Shown: positions 32,929-41,558 of the stretch, in pieces
How positions within the stretch are numbered: the first letter of the stretch is position 1
Layout of the letters: every line of letters begins with the position of its first letter
Assembly: GCF_018623035.1 (NCBI RefSeq)
Contig: NZ_CP076023.1
Span: 3,782,001 to 3,846,000, forward strand
Origin: Cellulomonas dongxiuzhuiae
Lineage (GTDB): Bacteria; Actinomycetota; Actinomycetes; Actinomycetales; Cellulomonadaceae
Length of the DNA stretch: 64,000 bases
Reading direction: 5' to 3'
Notes under the pieces: model-generated
What the model was told of the DNA's origin: nothing
What the model saw: only the letters and a program-made list of their open reading frames with translations
Database searches by the model: none
Translations under genes and position numbers: made by a program

Positions 32929-33588
32929 GTGCTGCTGCCCCCGAAGGTCGCCGCCGCTGTCGCCGACGGCACCGTCACGCTCGCGTTCCGCCGCTGGCAG
33001 CGCCCCGACGTGCATCCCGGCACCCGGTTCCGCACGCCCGCCGGCGTCGTCGAGGTCACGTCCGTCGACGTCGTCGACCCGGCGACCCTCACGGACGCCG
33101 ACGCGCACGCCGCCGGCCTGCCGGACGTCGCCGCACTGCTGCGCCTGCTCGATCCCGACGCCGTGGCGAAGCGGCGCCGCACCGCGCGCTACGGCCGCTC
33201 GCCCGTCGCCGCGGACGCTCCCGCACCGGACACGACCGCCTGGCCCGTCCACCGCGTCGGCCTCGCGTGGGCCGGGCCGGACCCGCGCGAGGCGCTGCGC
33301 GGGGACGCCGACCTCACCGACGCCGACGTCGCCGCGATCGACGCCCGCCTCGACCGGCTCGACCGCGCCAGCACGCACGGCCCGTGGACGGTCGCGACGC
33401 TCGACGTCATCCGCCGGCGCCCGCACGTGCGCGCCCCGGACCTGGCCGCCGAGCTGGGCCGCGAGCGCGACCCGTTCAAGATCGACGTCCGCAAGCTCAA
33501 GGGCCTGGGGCTGACGCAGAGCTTCGACGTCGGGTACGCCCTGAGCCCGCGCGGTGAGGCGTACCTGGCCCGCACCCGGCGGTCCTGA
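32929..33588 (+). CDS. ASCH-domain protein
   Basis: This 219-residue protein has an N-terminal region matching the ASCH (ASC-1 homology, PUA-like) fold: LAFRRWQRPDVHPGTRFRTP then VVEVTSVDVVDPATLTDADA. ASCH domains are thought to bind RNA. The C-terminal part, TVATLDVIRRRPHVRAPDLA with ERDPFKIDVRKLKGLGL, looks like a winged helix. The GTG start at 32929 has no strong ribosome-binding site (GGGCAG). It is divergent from the SRPBCC operon. The combination suggests a nucleic-acid-binding role, but this is inferred. Confidence 0.78.
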   Translation: MLLPPKVAAAVADGTVTLAFRRWQRPDVHPGTRFRTPAGVVEVTSVDVVDPATLTDADAHAAGLPDVAALLRLLDPDAVAKRRRTARYGRSPVAADAPAPDTTAWPVHRVGLAWAGPDPREALRGDADLTDADVAAIDARLDRLDRASTHGPWTVATLDVIRRRPHVRAPDLAAELGRERDPFKIDVRKLKGLGLTQSFDVGYALSPRGEAYLARTRRS

Positions 33589-33670
33589 TCCGGCAGACCC
33601 TGCCCGGGTCGCCGCTGGCCGCTGGAGGCCGTCGCGTCCGAGGGCGCGGCCACGCCACGTGGGCACACAG

Positions 33671-33700
33671 CTGACCACGTCCCGGTGCAGGCGTGGTCAG
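33671..33700. terminator. Bidirectional hairpin terminator
   Basis: CTGACCACG pairs with CGTGGTCAG across a 12-nt loop, between the converging ASCH and GNAT genes. The right arm contains the stop codon of the minus-strand GNAT gene. Confidence 0.5.
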
Positions 33701-34179
33701 ACGTCGACGGGGAGGTCGCGCTCGTACCGACGCAGCACCGGGTACGGCGGGAAGGTCGTCCGCGAGGTCGTACCCGTGGCGCGCCAGCCACGGCGCTCGT
33801 AGAAACGGACGGCACGCCTGTTGTCGTCGAAGACGCGGAGCCAGGCCGCGCGGTGGCCCTGCCCGCGCAGATGTGCGAGCACCTCGTCGTGGGCCGCGCC
33901 CGCCAGGCCGGTCCCCCACGTCCGCACGGCTGTGCCGAAGTGCAGGAGCTCGTCCCCGCGCGTGGCCGCGAAGCCGGCGAGCCGCCCGTCGAGGACGACC
34001 GCGAAGCAGTCGGTCCCCGGGTCGTCGATCTCCGCCTCCCACCGGGCACGGACCCGTGCGACCGGGAACGGGTGCTCGTCCTGGGGGAAGATGTGGCCGA
34101 GCCCGACCTCGCCGCCCTCTCGCTGCACCTGCAGGAGGACCTCGAGGTCGTCGTGGGCCAGTGGTCGCAGGACCGCCAT
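33697..34179 (-). CDS. GNAT family N-acetyltransferase
   Basis: This is a 160-residue acetyltransferase. It shows the early block [19 protein letters not shown], the strand [15 protein letters not shown], the acetyl-CoA loop region [20 protein letters not shown] and the final [22 protein letters not shown], the last being the diagnostic C-terminal motif. The Q/RxxGxG/A loop is degenerate (TWGTGLA), so CoA binding may be altered. Substrate unknown. It is a single-gene unit divergent from the YnfA-type gene. Confidence 0.87.
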   Translation of the reverse strand: MAVLRPLAHDDLEVLLQVQREGGEVGLGHIFPQDEHPFPVARVRARWEAEIDDPGTDCFAVVLDGRLAGFAATRGDELLHFGTAVRTWGTGLAGAAHDEVLAHLRGQGHRAAWLRVFDDNRRAVRFYERRGWRATGTTSRTTFPPYPVLRRYERDLPVDV

Positions 34180-34211
34180 GTCGTGACGCTACAAGGCACC
34201 GAGAGGATCCC

Positions 34212-34547
34212 ATGACCGCCCTGCGCTCGATCCTGCTGTTCGTCGCGGCCGCGGGCCTGGAGATCGGCGGCGCGTGGCTGGTCTGGCAGGGCATCCGCGA
34301 GCACCGCGGCTGGGTCTGGGTCGGGTTCGGCGTCATCGCGCTGGGCCTGTACGGCGCGGTGGCGACGCTGCAGCCCGACGCGAGCTTCGGGCGGATCCTG
34401 GCCGCCTACGGCGGGGTGTTCGTCGCCGGGTCGCTGCTGTGGGGCATGGTCGTCGACGGGTTCCGGCCGGACCGCTGGGACGTGACCGGTGCGCTCGTGT
34501 GCCTCGTCGGCGTCGCGCTCATCATGTACGCGCCGCGCGCCGCCTGA
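34212..34547 (+). CDS. YnfA family membrane protein (UPF0060)
   Basis: This 111-residue protein has four membrane helices. It shows the family's hallmark [20 protein letters not shown] at helix 1, then [40 protein letters not shown] and [17 protein letters not shown]. The length and motifs match UPF0060 closely. The family is related to small multidrug-resistance-like proteins and its function is poorly defined. Its start lies 32 bp from the divergent GNAT gene. Confidence 0.94.
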   Translation: MTALRSILLFVAAAGLEIGGAWLVWQGIREHRGWVWVGFGVIALGLYGAVATLQPDASFGRILAAYGGVFVAGSLLWGMVVDGFRPDRWDVTGALVCLVGVALIMYAPRAA

Positions 34548-34672
34548 CGCGCCGCGACGCCGCGACGCCGCGACCTGCAGGATCACCGGGCGTCCCCGTT
34601 GTGCGCCAGCCCCGCGGCCCACGACACTGTCGGCACACGGTCGGCCCCCGCCGGCCCGGCACCGGAGGCGGC

Positions 34673-35809
34673 ATGACGCGGACCAGGGCGAAGCGGGTCG
34701 GGATCCTCACGGCGGGCGGTGACAGCCCCGGGCTCAACGCGGCGATCCGCGGGTTCGGCAAGACCGCGATCGGGCACCACGGCATGGAGCTGTTCGGGTT
34801 CCGCGACGGTGTGACGGGCCTCGTCGAGAACCGCTACGTCGAGCTGGACGGCAAGGCGCTGTCCGGGATCCTCACGGTCGGCGGGACGATCCTGGGGACG
34901 AGCCGCGACAAGGTCCACCGCTACTCCGTGGACGGCGGCGAACCGCAGGACATGGTGCCGACGGTCGTCGAGAACTACCGCGAGCTGGGCCTGGACGCGC
35001 TCATCATGCTGGGCGGCGGCGGGACGGCGAAGAACGCGATGCGGCTGGTCGACGCCGGGCTGAACGTCATCCACCTGCCCAAGACGATCGACAACGACAT
35101 CGCCGCGACCGACACGTCGTTCGGGTTCGCGACGGCCACCGAGATCGCCACCGAGGCCGTGGACCGCGTGCACTCGACGGCGCACAGCCACCACCGGATC
35201 ATCCTCACCGAGATCATGGGGCACCGGGCCGGCTGGCTGACGCTCGCGTCGGGGATCGCCGGCGGCGCCGACATCATCCTCATCCCGGAGATCCCGTACA
35301 CGATCGACGCGGTCGCGGAGACGATCCGTCGGCGCATGTCCCGCGGCTCGTCGTTCTCGGTCGTCGCCGTCGCCGAGGGCGCGCGGGACGTCGAGGACAC
35401 CGCGGACTACGAGGCCGCGCAGCTGCTCGTGAAGTCCGCGAAGACCCCCGAGTCGCGGCGTGCCGCCAAGAAGCACCTGGCCCACGTCGAGGACGCGCAG
35501 CGCGAGCACACGTTCAAGCTCGCGCGCGAGCTCGAGGCCGCGACGCGCCTCGAGACGCGCGTGACGATCCTGGGGTACGTCCAGCGCGGCGGCACGCCGT
35601 GCGCCGCGGACCGGCTGCTCGCGACGCGCCTGGGTGCGGCCGCGGCGAACCTGGTGGACCGCGGCGAGTTCGGGGTCATGGTCGCGGCCCGCGGGGACGA
35701 GGCTGTGCCCGTGCCGCTCTCCGAGGTCGCGGGCAAGGTCAAGCTCGTCCCGCCGGACCACGCGTGGATCCAGGCGGCGCGGCAGGTGGGCACCGGGCTG
35801 GGCGACTGA
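34673..35809 (+). CDS. pfkA: 6-phosphofructokinase
   Basis: This 378-residue glycolytic enzyme phosphorylates fructose 6-phosphate. The phosphoryl-donor loop [18 protein letters not shown], the GGGGTAKNA loop and the catalytic PKTIDNDI are all present. The residue combination Gly in GGGGT with Lys in PKTIDND is the group III pattern reported for actinobacterial ATP-dependent enzymes, rather than the Asp/Lys pair of pyrophosphate-dependent ones, but donor preference cannot be proven from sequence. Also conserved: [10 protein letters not shown] and [13 protein letters not shown]. The ATG follows GGAGGCGGC. Confidence 0.95.
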   Translation: MTRTRAKRVGILTAGGDSPGLNAAIRGFGKTAIGHHGMELFGFRDGVTGLVENRYVELDGKALSGILTVGGTILGTSRDKVHRYSVDGGEPQDMVPTVVENYRELGLDALIMLGGGGTAKNAMRLVDAGLNVIHLPKTIDNDIAATDTSFGFATATEIATEAVDRVHSTAHSHHRIILTEIMGHRAGWLTLASGIAGGADIILIPEIPYTIDAVAETIRRRMSRGSSFSVVAVAEGARDVEDTADYEAAQLLVKSAKTPESRRAAKKHLAHVEDAQREHTFKLARELEAATRLETRVTILGYVQRGGTPCAADRLLATRLGAAAANLVDRGEFGVMVAARGDEAVPVPLSEVAGKVKLVPPDHAWIQAARQVGTGLGD

Positions 35810-35916
35810 CGCGCGCGGCTCACCGCTCCGGGGCGTGCCACGTCTGGCGCGCCCCGGCGCCCCGGCGCAAGGTGGACGCAGGACCGCGACGCGGTCCGGC
35901 AGCGAAGGGGGCCCGC

Positions 35917-36747
35917 ATGTGCCGATGGCTGGCGTACTCCGGGGCACCGGTGACGCTCGACGACCTGCTCTACAAGCCGGCGAACTCGCTCGTGCTGCAG
36001 AGCCTGCACAGCCGGATGGGTGCGGAGCCGACCAACGGCGACGGGTTCGGCATCGGCTGGTACGACGGCCACGCCCCGGAGCCGGGCATCTTCCGGAGCA
36101 CCGAGCCGGCCTGGAGCGACCCGAACCTGCGGGAGCTGGCGCGTCACGTCCGCTCCGGCACGGTCTTCGCGCACGTGCGGGCCACCAGCGGCTCGGCGGT
36201 CCAGGTGACGAACTGCCACCCGTTCCGGCACGACGGCTGGCTGTTCATGCACAACGGGGCCGTCGACCGGTTCCCGGAGCTCAAGCGCGACCTGCAGCTC
36301 GAGGTCGACCCGCCGCTGTTCGCGGACATCGCCGGCACGACCGACTCCGAGACGGTCTTCCACCTGGCCCTGACGTTCGGCCTCACCGACGACCCGCCCG
36401 CCGCGCTCGCCGCCGCCATCGGCCTGGTCGAGAGGACGGGCCGCGGGCACGGCGTCGACTTCCCGTTCCAGGGGACGGTCGCCGTGACCGACGGGCAGCG
36501 GATGTGGGCCCTCCGGTACTCCTCCGAGGGACGCAGCCGCACGCTGTTCCGCAACGCCGACGTCTCCGTGCTGCGCGAGCACTACCCGGACCACCCGGCG
36601 CTGCGCAGCCTGTCCGACGACACCCGGCTGATCGTCTCCGAACCGCTCGGCGAGCTGCGCGGCGCGTGGCTCGAGGTGCCCGAGGCGTCGTGCCTCGTGG
36701 TCGACGGGGGCGCGGAGCAGATCCTGCCGTTCGTGCCGCGCACGTGA
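35917..36747 (+). CDS. Class II glutamine amidotransferase (EgtC-like)
   Basis: This 276-residue protein has the Ntn-hydrolase fold. Cys2 (MCRWLAYSGAP) is the expected N-terminal nucleophile after Met removal, and the glutaminase signatures NGDGFGIGWYDG, FAHVRATSG and NCHPFRHDGWLFMHNGAV are intact. It resembles the ergothioneine-pathway amidohydrolase EgtC and related YafJ/GAT2 proteins, but no other egt genes are near, so the substrate is open. The start is firm because the family needs Cys at position 2. The next gene, GH13, starts 64 bp downstream. Confidence 0.92.
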   Translation: MCRWLAYSGAPVTLDDLLYKPANSLVLQSLHSRMGAEPTNGDGFGIGWYDGHAPEPGIFRSTEPAWSDPNLRELARHVRSGTVFAHVRATSGSAVQVTNCHPFRHDGWLFMHNGAVDRFPELKRDLQLEVDPPLFADIAGTTDSETVFHLALTFGLTDDPPAALAAAIGLVERTGRGHGVDFPFQGTVAVTDGQRMWALRYSSEGRSRTLFRNADVSVLREHYPDHPALRSLSDDTRLIVSEPLGELRGAWLEVPEASCLVVDGGAEQILPFVPRT

Positions 36748-36811
36748 CGGTCGGCGGCCGCCGCGCGGTCCTCTAGCCTCGGACGTCGGAGTCGATCACC
36801 GGGGAGGCGTC

Positions 36812-38053
36812 ATGGGCTGGACCGAGCACGCGATCTGGTGGCACGTGTACCCGCTCGGTGCGGTCGGCGCGCCGATCCGCACGCCCGACGACGCGGTCGA
36901 GCCGCACCGCCTGCAGCGGCTGCTGCCCTGGCTGGACCACGTGCAGCGCCTGGGCACCAACGGCGTCCTGCTCGGCCCGGTGTTCGCGTCGTCGGCCCAC
37001 GGCTACGACACCACGGACCACCTGCGCATCGACCCCCGCCTGGGCACGGACGAGGACTTCGACGCGCTCGTCGCCGCGGCCCACGAGCGCGGCCTGCGCG
37101 TGCTGCTCGACGGCGTGTTCAACCACGTCGGCGCCGAGCACCCGCTGGTCGCCCAGGTGCTCGCGGAGGGTCGCGACGGCCCGCGCGCCGGCTTCCTGCG
37201 CGTCGACTGGGACCACCCCGACGGCCCACGCACGGCCGACTTCGAGGGGCACCGCGCGCTCGTCGCGCTGAACCACGACGACCCGGCGGTGGCGGCGTAC
37301 GTCGTCGACGTCATGGCGCACTGGCTCGCGCGCGGCGCCGACGGCTGGCGCCTGGACGCCGCGTACACCGTGCCGCCGGAGTTCTGGGCGCGCGTGCTGC
37401 CGCAGGTGCGCGAGCGCCACCCGGACGCGTGGATCGTCGGCGAGGTCATCCACGGCGACTACGCGGGCGTCGTCGCGGCGTCCGGCATGGACTCGGTGAC
37501 GCAGTACGAGCTGTGGAAGGCGACCTGGAGCAGCCTGCTCGACCGCAACTTCTGGGAGCTCGACCACGCGCTGGCGCGGCACGCTGCGCTGCTCGACACG
37601 TTCGTGCCGCAGACGTTCGTCGGCAACCACGACGTCACGCGCATCGCGACGCGCGTCGGCCCGCAGGCGGCCGTGCTCGCGCACGTCGTGCTCATGACGG
37701 TGGGCGGCGTGCCGTCGGTGTACTACGGCGACGAGCTGGGCTGGACGGGCCTCAAGGAGGACCGCGAGGGCGGTGACGACGCGGTGCGGCCCGCCCTTCC
37801 CGCGTCGCCCGACGACCTCGGTGACGACGAGCGGCACGTGCTGGGCCTGCACCAGGGCCTCGTCGCGCTGCGGCGGCAGCACCCGTGGCTGCACACCGCC
37901 CGCACCTCCGCCGACGAGCTGACGAACACGCGCTACCGGTACACCTCGACGTCCGCGGACGGCGCGCACCGGCTGCACGTCGAGCTCGACGTGACGGACG
38001 CGCCGCGGGCCGTCGTGCGGGACGCCGGCGGGCAGGTGCTGTTCACGGTGTGA
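36812..38053 (+). CDS. GH13 alpha-amylase family glycosidase
   Basis: This 413-residue intracellular enzyme (no signal peptide) has the GH13 barrel. The catalytic nucleophile is Asp182 (GWRLDAAY), the acid/base Glu211 (IVGEVIHG) and the transition-state stabiliser Asp274 (FVGNHDVTRI); the region I block DGVFNHVG is also intact. The short length and the IWWHVYPLGAVGAP start suggest a cytosolic glucosidase or trehalose/maltodextrin-related enzyme, but the specificity is unclear. It starts behind GGGGAGGCGTC. Its end overlaps the XRE gene on the other strand by 11 bp. Confidence 0.93.
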   Translation: MGWTEHAIWWHVYPLGAVGAPIRTPDDAVEPHRLQRLLPWLDHVQRLGTNGVLLGPVFASSAHGYDTTDHLRIDPRLGTDEDFDALVAAAHERGLRVLLDGVFNHVGAEHPLVAQVLAEGRDGPRAGFLRVDWDHPDGPRTADFEGHRALVALNHDDPAVAAYVVDVMAHWLARGADGWRLDAAYTVPPEFWARVLPQVRERHPDAWIVGEVIHGDYAGVVAASGMDSVTQYELWKATWSSLLDRNFWELDHALARHAALLDTFVPQTFVGNHDVTRIATRVGPQAAVLAHVVLMTVGGVPSVYYGDELGWTGLKEDREGGDDAVRPALPASPDDLGDDERHVLGLHQGLVALRRQHPWLHTARTSADELTNTRYRYTSTSADGAHRLHVELDVTDAPRAVVRDAGGQVLFTV

Positions 38054-38279
38054 CGTCCGCGGCTCCGTCGTCCCCGTCCGGCTCCCACCGCAGCAGGTCG
38101 CCCGGCTGGCACTCGAGCACCTCGCACAGCGCGGCCAGCGTCGTGAACCGCACGGCCTTGGCGCGCCCGTTCTTGAGCACCGCGAGGTTGGCGGGCGTGA
38201 TGCCCACGCGCTCGGCCAGCGTCCCGACGGACATCTTGCGGCGCGCGAGCATGACGTCCACGTCCACGACGATGGGCAT
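38043..38279 (-). CDS. XRE/YozG-type HTH regulator paired with DUF2975
   Basis: This is a 78-residue Cro/CI-type regulator. The HTH reads RRKMSVGTLAERVGITPANL followed by NGRAKAVRFTTLAALCEVLE and CQPGDLLRWEPD, characteristic of YozG-like proteins. In many bacteria this gene pairs with a DUF2975 membrane protein, as here. The ATG overlaps the DUF2975 stop by one base (TGATG). Both probably share the promoter and the ATCG-rich operator at 38801-38827. The stop lies inside the end of the GH13 gene. Confidence 0.92.
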   Translation of the reverse strand: MPIVVDVDVMLARRKMSVGTLAERVGITPANLAVLKNGRAKAVRFTTLAALCEVLECQPGDLLRWEPDGDDGAADVTP

Positions 38280-38773
38280 CAGATCACCTCGTCGAGCTCG
38301 TCGCGCAGGCGCCGGGCCTCGCGGTCGCGGTCGACGGCCTGCGCGAGCAGCATCCGCAGCAGCAGGACGATGAGCGCGATGCCGCCCAGGACGAGCGCCG
38401 CCCCGCAGATCAGCAGCACGATTCCGGGGGCGACCTGCTCTCCCGGTGCGAGCACGACCGCGAGCGCGAACACCAGGACGGCGGCCGCGGCGATCGCCCC
38501 GATGATGACGTCGACCCAGCGGAACGCGGCGGGCGTGAAGACCTCCTCGCGCCGCACCATCGTCAGCAGGCGCCACACGCAGACCGCGCACACCTGCAGC
38601 GTCACGAGGCCCAGCACGAAGATGACGACGAACGGCACCCGGACGCCCGGTGGCGCGTCGGCCTCGACCAGGTCGATCCACAGCAGCGGCGCCATGACGC
38701 ACTGGACGAACAGGGACCCGGCGAGCGCGAGCGCGATGACGACGCGCAGCGCGAGGACGGTGAGGTTGCGCAT
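38279..38773 (-). CDS. DUF2975 family membrane protein
   Basis: This 164-residue protein has four helices, with a first helix TVLALRVVIALALAGSLFVQ, then FVVIFVLGLVTLQVCAVCVW, and a conserved cytoplasmic segment REEVFTPAAFRWVDVIIGA (the VFTxxA/R pattern typical of DUF2975). The C-terminal tail is charged (DRDREARRLRDELDE). Its partner is the YozG-type HTH protein encoded immediately downstream, an arrangement widely conserved. It may act as a membrane-bound modulator of the regulator; this is inferred. Confidence 0.88.
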   Translation of the reverse strand: MRNLTVLALRVVIALALAGSLFVQCVMAPLLWIDLVEADAPPGVRVPFVVIFVLGLVTLQVCAVCVWRLLTMVRREEVFTPAAFRWVDVIIGAIAAAAVLVFALAVVLAPGEQVAPGIVLLICGAALVLGGIALIVLLLRMLLAQAVDRDREARRLRDELDEVI

Positions 38774-38800
38774 GACAGGCTCCTCGATCGGACGACGAGA

Positions 38801-38827
38801 GGAATCTATCGAGTAACGATCGATTCC
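38801..38827. promoter_or_regulatory. Extended imperfect palindrome upstream of DUF2975/XRE operon
   Basis: GGAATCTATCG, five bases, then CGATCGATTCC: ten of eleven half-site positions are complementary. It lies 28 bp before the first ATG, where a repressor would cover the promoter. The XRE protein of the operon is the candidate binder. Confidence 0.6.
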
Positions 38828-38863
38828 TCAAGCCATTCGATCGAGGATCGGTCTCCGCGTCGG

Positions 38864-39787
38864 TCAGACGCGCACGACGACCTTGCCCCGCACGTGCCCC
38901 TCGGCCACGAGGTCGTGCGCCGCGGCCGCGTCCGCGAGGTCGAAGACCTGCGCCACGTCGACCTTCACCGCGCCGTCGTCGATCAGCCGCGTCAGCGCGT
39001 CGAGGTCCGCCGTGCTCGGCCGCACCCACACGTAGTGCCCGCCGAGCTCGTCGCGCGCAGCGGTGTCGACGATCGACGCGACCGTGCCGCCGTCGGCCAG
39101 GACCGCGCGCGTCGTCGGCACCAGGTCGTCCGAGCCGTAGTCGAGGACGACGTCGACGCCCTGCGGCGCCAGCGCGCGCACGCGCTCGACCAGGCCGTCG
39201 CCGTACTCGACCGGCTCGGCACCCAGGCCGCGCAGGTGCTCGTGGTTGCGCGCCGACGCGGTCCCGATGACGCGCGCCCCGCGGGCCCGCAGGATCTGCA
39301 CGGCGAACTGCCCGACGCCCCCTGCCGCGGCGTGCACGAGCACCGTCTGCCCGTCGCGCACCCCGACGCGCACGATGGTCTGGTACGCCGTGAGCCCCGC
39401 GAGCGGCACCGCCGCGGCCTCCTCGAAGCTCAGCGACGCGGGCTTGCGCGCCAGCGTCCGCACGGGCGCGGAGACCAGCTCGGCGAACGTCCCGCCGTGC
39501 AGCCAGTCCTTGCGGACGTACCCGTAGACCTCGTCGCCGGCCGCCAGCTCCGGGGTGTCGAGGCCCGGCCGCTCGACGACGCCCGCCACGTCCCACCCCG
39601 GGATCGCGGGGAACTCGGTGTCGATGATCTGGTCGAGGTACCCGGCGCGGATCTTCCAGTCCACCGGGTTCACGGAGGCGGCACGTACCCGCACCAGGAC
39701 GCTGTCGGAGCCGACCTTGGGCTCCGGCTGGTCGGTGAGCTGCAGGACGTCGCTGCCGCCGAAGCGGTCGTAGGTGATGGCTCGCAT
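38864..39787 (-). CDS. NADP-dependent oxidoreductase, zinc-independent MDR/quinone reductase type
   Basis: This 307-residue medium-chain dehydrogenase/reductase has an N-terminal GroES-like domain: MRAITYDRFGGSDVLQLTDQ and VLVRVRAASVNPVDWKIRAG. The Rossmann domain shows VLVHAAAGGVGQFAVQILRA, the NADPH-binding loop of quinone reductases. No zinc-ligand Cys/His set is seen, so it belongs to the zinc-free group (YhdH/QorA-like). The start has only a weak ribosome-binding site (GGGGT). Substrate unknown; quinones or small enones are usual for the family. Confidence 0.9.
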   Translation of the reverse strand: MRAITYDRFGGSDVLQLTDQPEPKVGSDSVLVRVRAASVNPVDWKIRAGYLDQIIDTEFPAIPGWDVAGVVERPGLDTPELAAGDEVYGYVRKDWLHGGTFAELVSAPVRTLARKPASLSFEEAAAVPLAGLTAYQTIVRVGVRDGQTVLVHAAAGGVGQFAVQILRARGARVIGTASARNHEHLRGLGAEPVEYGDGLVERVRALAPQGVDVVLDYGSDDLVPTTRAVLADGGTVASIVDTAARDELGGHYVWVRPSTADLDALTRLIDDGAVKVDVAQVFDLADAAAAHDLVAEGHVRGKVVVRV

Positions 39788-39840
39788 ACCCCAGGGCAAC
39801 CCCGTCGGGGGGCTCGCCTGTTCCCTCCCCGGTCGTCCGG

Positions 39841-40053
39841 TCACGTGCGGACGGGTGCGCTGCTGCGGCCGTGCCCGCGCCCCGACAGCTCGGCATCCCG
39901 GCCGCCGCGCTGGCCGAAGGCGCTGTCGTCGAGCTCGGTGACGACGGTCGCGCCGGCCGCCACCGCGCGCTCGAACGCGCGGTCCGCGTCGGGGACCCAC
40001 ACCCGCAGGAGGCTGGGCAGGACCGGCCAGTCGGGGCCCTTGGCGATCCTCAC
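39841..40053 (-). pseudogene. C-terminal fragment of a VOC (PhnB-like) protein
   Basis: About 70 codons encode GPDWPVLPSLLRVWVPDADR followed by AFERAVAAGATVVTELDDSA and FGQRGGR, the C-terminal half of a VOC/PhnB-type glyoxalase domain. The N-terminal half is missing here; a matching N-terminal half lies 650 bp upstream at 40700-40861 in the same orientation. The end is also degraded: after GQRGGR the expected DPFG-type ending is replaced by Gly/Arg/Ser-rich residues. A GTG at 40053 could start translation, but a functional protein is unlikely. Confidence 0.6.
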
Positions 40054-40115
40054 ACCTGTGCCCGCCTTCAGGTGCGGCGATAGGGGAGGTCGGAAACGAG
40101 GCCGGTGTGTTGACC

Positions 40116-40529
40116 CTAGGGCGCCTGGCGACGTCGGGCCGCCTTCCGTACTGCGATGACGGTGACCGCGAGCAGGCCGGCCACCGCGCACACGGGCATC
40201 AGGAACACCAGGGCGAGCATGAGCATCCCGTTTGCGGGCTCGATGCTGATGCAGTTCATGGTCGAGTCCTGGCACGTGGGGGCGTCCGTGGTCAGCGACA
40301 GGACCACCCAGCCCACGAGTACAAGCACGGCGGGGAGTGCCCAGGTCAGTCCGAGAGCCCACAGGTACGGCTTCAGCCCGGTGCTGATCCGGATCCTCTC
40401 GGGCGGAACGGGGACGTCGAACTTCAAGGCCGTTCCCTTCAGGAGCGTCGTCGTGGTGCGTGACGTGTCGAGTGTGCCGTAGATCGGCACGACGGCCCGG
40501 GTTGGTTCTCGAGAGGGTCGACGGGGCAT
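40116..40529 (-). CDS. Small two-helix membrane protein in the split VOC locus
   Basis: This is a hypothetical protein of about 137 residues. A hydrophilic N-terminus (about 60 residues) precedes two membrane helices, LTWALPAVLVLVGWVVLSL and MLMLALVFLMPVCAVAGLLA, separated by a loop with two cysteines (DAPTCQDSTMNCIS) that could form a disulfide outside the cell. The tail is basic (RKAARRR). Base composition is less GC-rich than the neighbours. An alternative GTG start at 40577 would add 16 residues; neither start has a convincing ribosome-binding site. No family was recognised. Confidence 0.55.
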   Translation of the reverse strand: MPRRPSREPTRAVVPIYGTLDTSRTTTTLLKGTALKFDVPVPPERIRISTGLKPYLWALGLTWALPAVLVLVGWVVLSLTTDAPTCQDSTMNCISIEPANGMLMLALVFLMPVCAVAGLLAVTVIAVRKAARRRQAP

Positions 40530-40699
40530 CTCCCCGGACGATGTCGGCGGACTCTGGAGCGAGCGGTCGTGACGCACCGGCCACGGAGATGTCCCTCATG
40601 CAACGAGCGGACCGCGCGGCGATGCTCCGTACTTCGACAGGCGGGTGCTCTGTGCACCCTGTTCTTCAAGGTAGCCCGCACAGGAGCCGTCGATCTGCG

Positions 40700-40861
40700 C
40701 CGCATCTCGACACCGTGGCCGATCGAGCCGTCCTCGACGGGCACGCGGGCGAGCTCCTCGCCGCCGAACACCGCCACGACGAAGTCCAGGAAGGCCCCGG
40801 TGTCGTCGGTCACCACCCAGGGGGCCACGGTCGTGCAGCCGCGGGGCGTCGTCCGCGTCAT
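40700..40861 (-). pseudogene. N-terminal fragment of a VOC (PhnB-like) protein
   Basis: Fifty-four codons starting at ATG 40861 (GGAGGCTCCACC before it) encode TTVAPWVVTDDTGAFLDFVV then AVFGGEELARVPVEDGSIGHGVEMR, the N-terminal half of a VOC/PhnB-like domain. Homology stops at 40700; the reading frame continues for another 87 codons with no resemblance to the family. In a shifted frame the following DNA encodes IDGSCAGYLEEQGAQSTRLS, which looks like the tail of a different protein. The matching C-terminal half is at 39841-40053. Confidence 0.6.
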
Positions 40862-40955
40862 GGTGGAGCCTCCTCGTGTCCCCGGGTGCCGTGGGCGCCA
40901 CGGTAGCGAGGGCAAGGGCCGAATCCTGTCCTCCTCTGCGGCGCCGTGGAGGAGC

Positions 40956-41543
40956 TCAACCCGCGCCGGGCGTCCCGACCGTCGAGGTCAGCAGCGTGCG
41001 CACCGCCCGCCGGACCGTCGGCACGTCCGCCCCGCCCTCGATCATCGCGCCGGCGCGCTGCACGACGGCGTTGACGAGCTGTGCGACGACCTCCGGGTCC
41101 GGGACCTGCGCGTCCCGCAGCACGCCGACGAGCGGCTCGACCAGCGCGGCGTGCATCTGCGCGATCCGCGGGTCGGCGAGCGCCCGCGGGTCGAACGACA
41201 CGAGCGCCCGGATGACGGCGTGCTCGCCGTCCGCGACGAGCGTGAGGTTCGCGTCCGCGTAGGCGGCGATGCGGGCCGCGGGGTCCTCATGCGCGCCCGT
41301 GGCCGCCGCGATCGTCTCGCGCCAGCGCGGCAGGGCGTCCACGACGACGGCGCGGAAGAGCTCCTCCCGTGACGCGAAGTAGTGGTAGATGCTCGGACGT
41401 GCGAGCCCCGCCTTCGCGGCGACGTCCGCGAAGGTGGGCTCGACGTCGGGTGCGGCTGCGAGCAGCTCGCGGGTGGCGTCGAGGATCGCGCGCCGCTGGG
41501 CCTCGCGGTGCTCGGGCACCGTGCGCGCCGTGATGCGTGGCAC
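40956..41543 (-). CDS. TetR family transcriptional regulator of the adjacent ABC exporter
   Basis: This is a 195-residue repressor. The N-terminal HTH is clear: AILDATRELLAAAPDVEPTF, DVAAKAGLARPSIYHYFASR, EELFRAVV. The C-terminal helical domain would bind a ligand. It starts with GTG behind GGAGGACGC, 15 bp after the ABC ATPase stop, as the third gene of an FtsX-ATPase-TetR operon. The 21-bp palindrome at 43416-43436 upstream of the operon is the likely operator, so it would repress the transporter and itself until a ligand binds. Confidence 0.92.
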   Translation of the reverse strand: MPRITARTVPEHREAQRRAILDATRELLAAAPDVEPTFADVAAKAGLARPSIYHYFASREELFRAVVVDALPRWRETIAAATGAHEDPAARIAAYADANLTLVADGEHAVIRALVSFDPRALADPRIAQMHAALVEPLVGVLRDAQVPDPEVVAQLVNAVVQRAGAMIEGGADVPTVRRAVRTLLTSTVGTPGAG

Positions 41544-41558
41544 GCGTCCTCCTGTTCG

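Noticed and set aside
34547..34575. Three copies of CCGCGACG after the YnfA gene
   Set aside because: Too short and too close to background composition to call a functional repeat.
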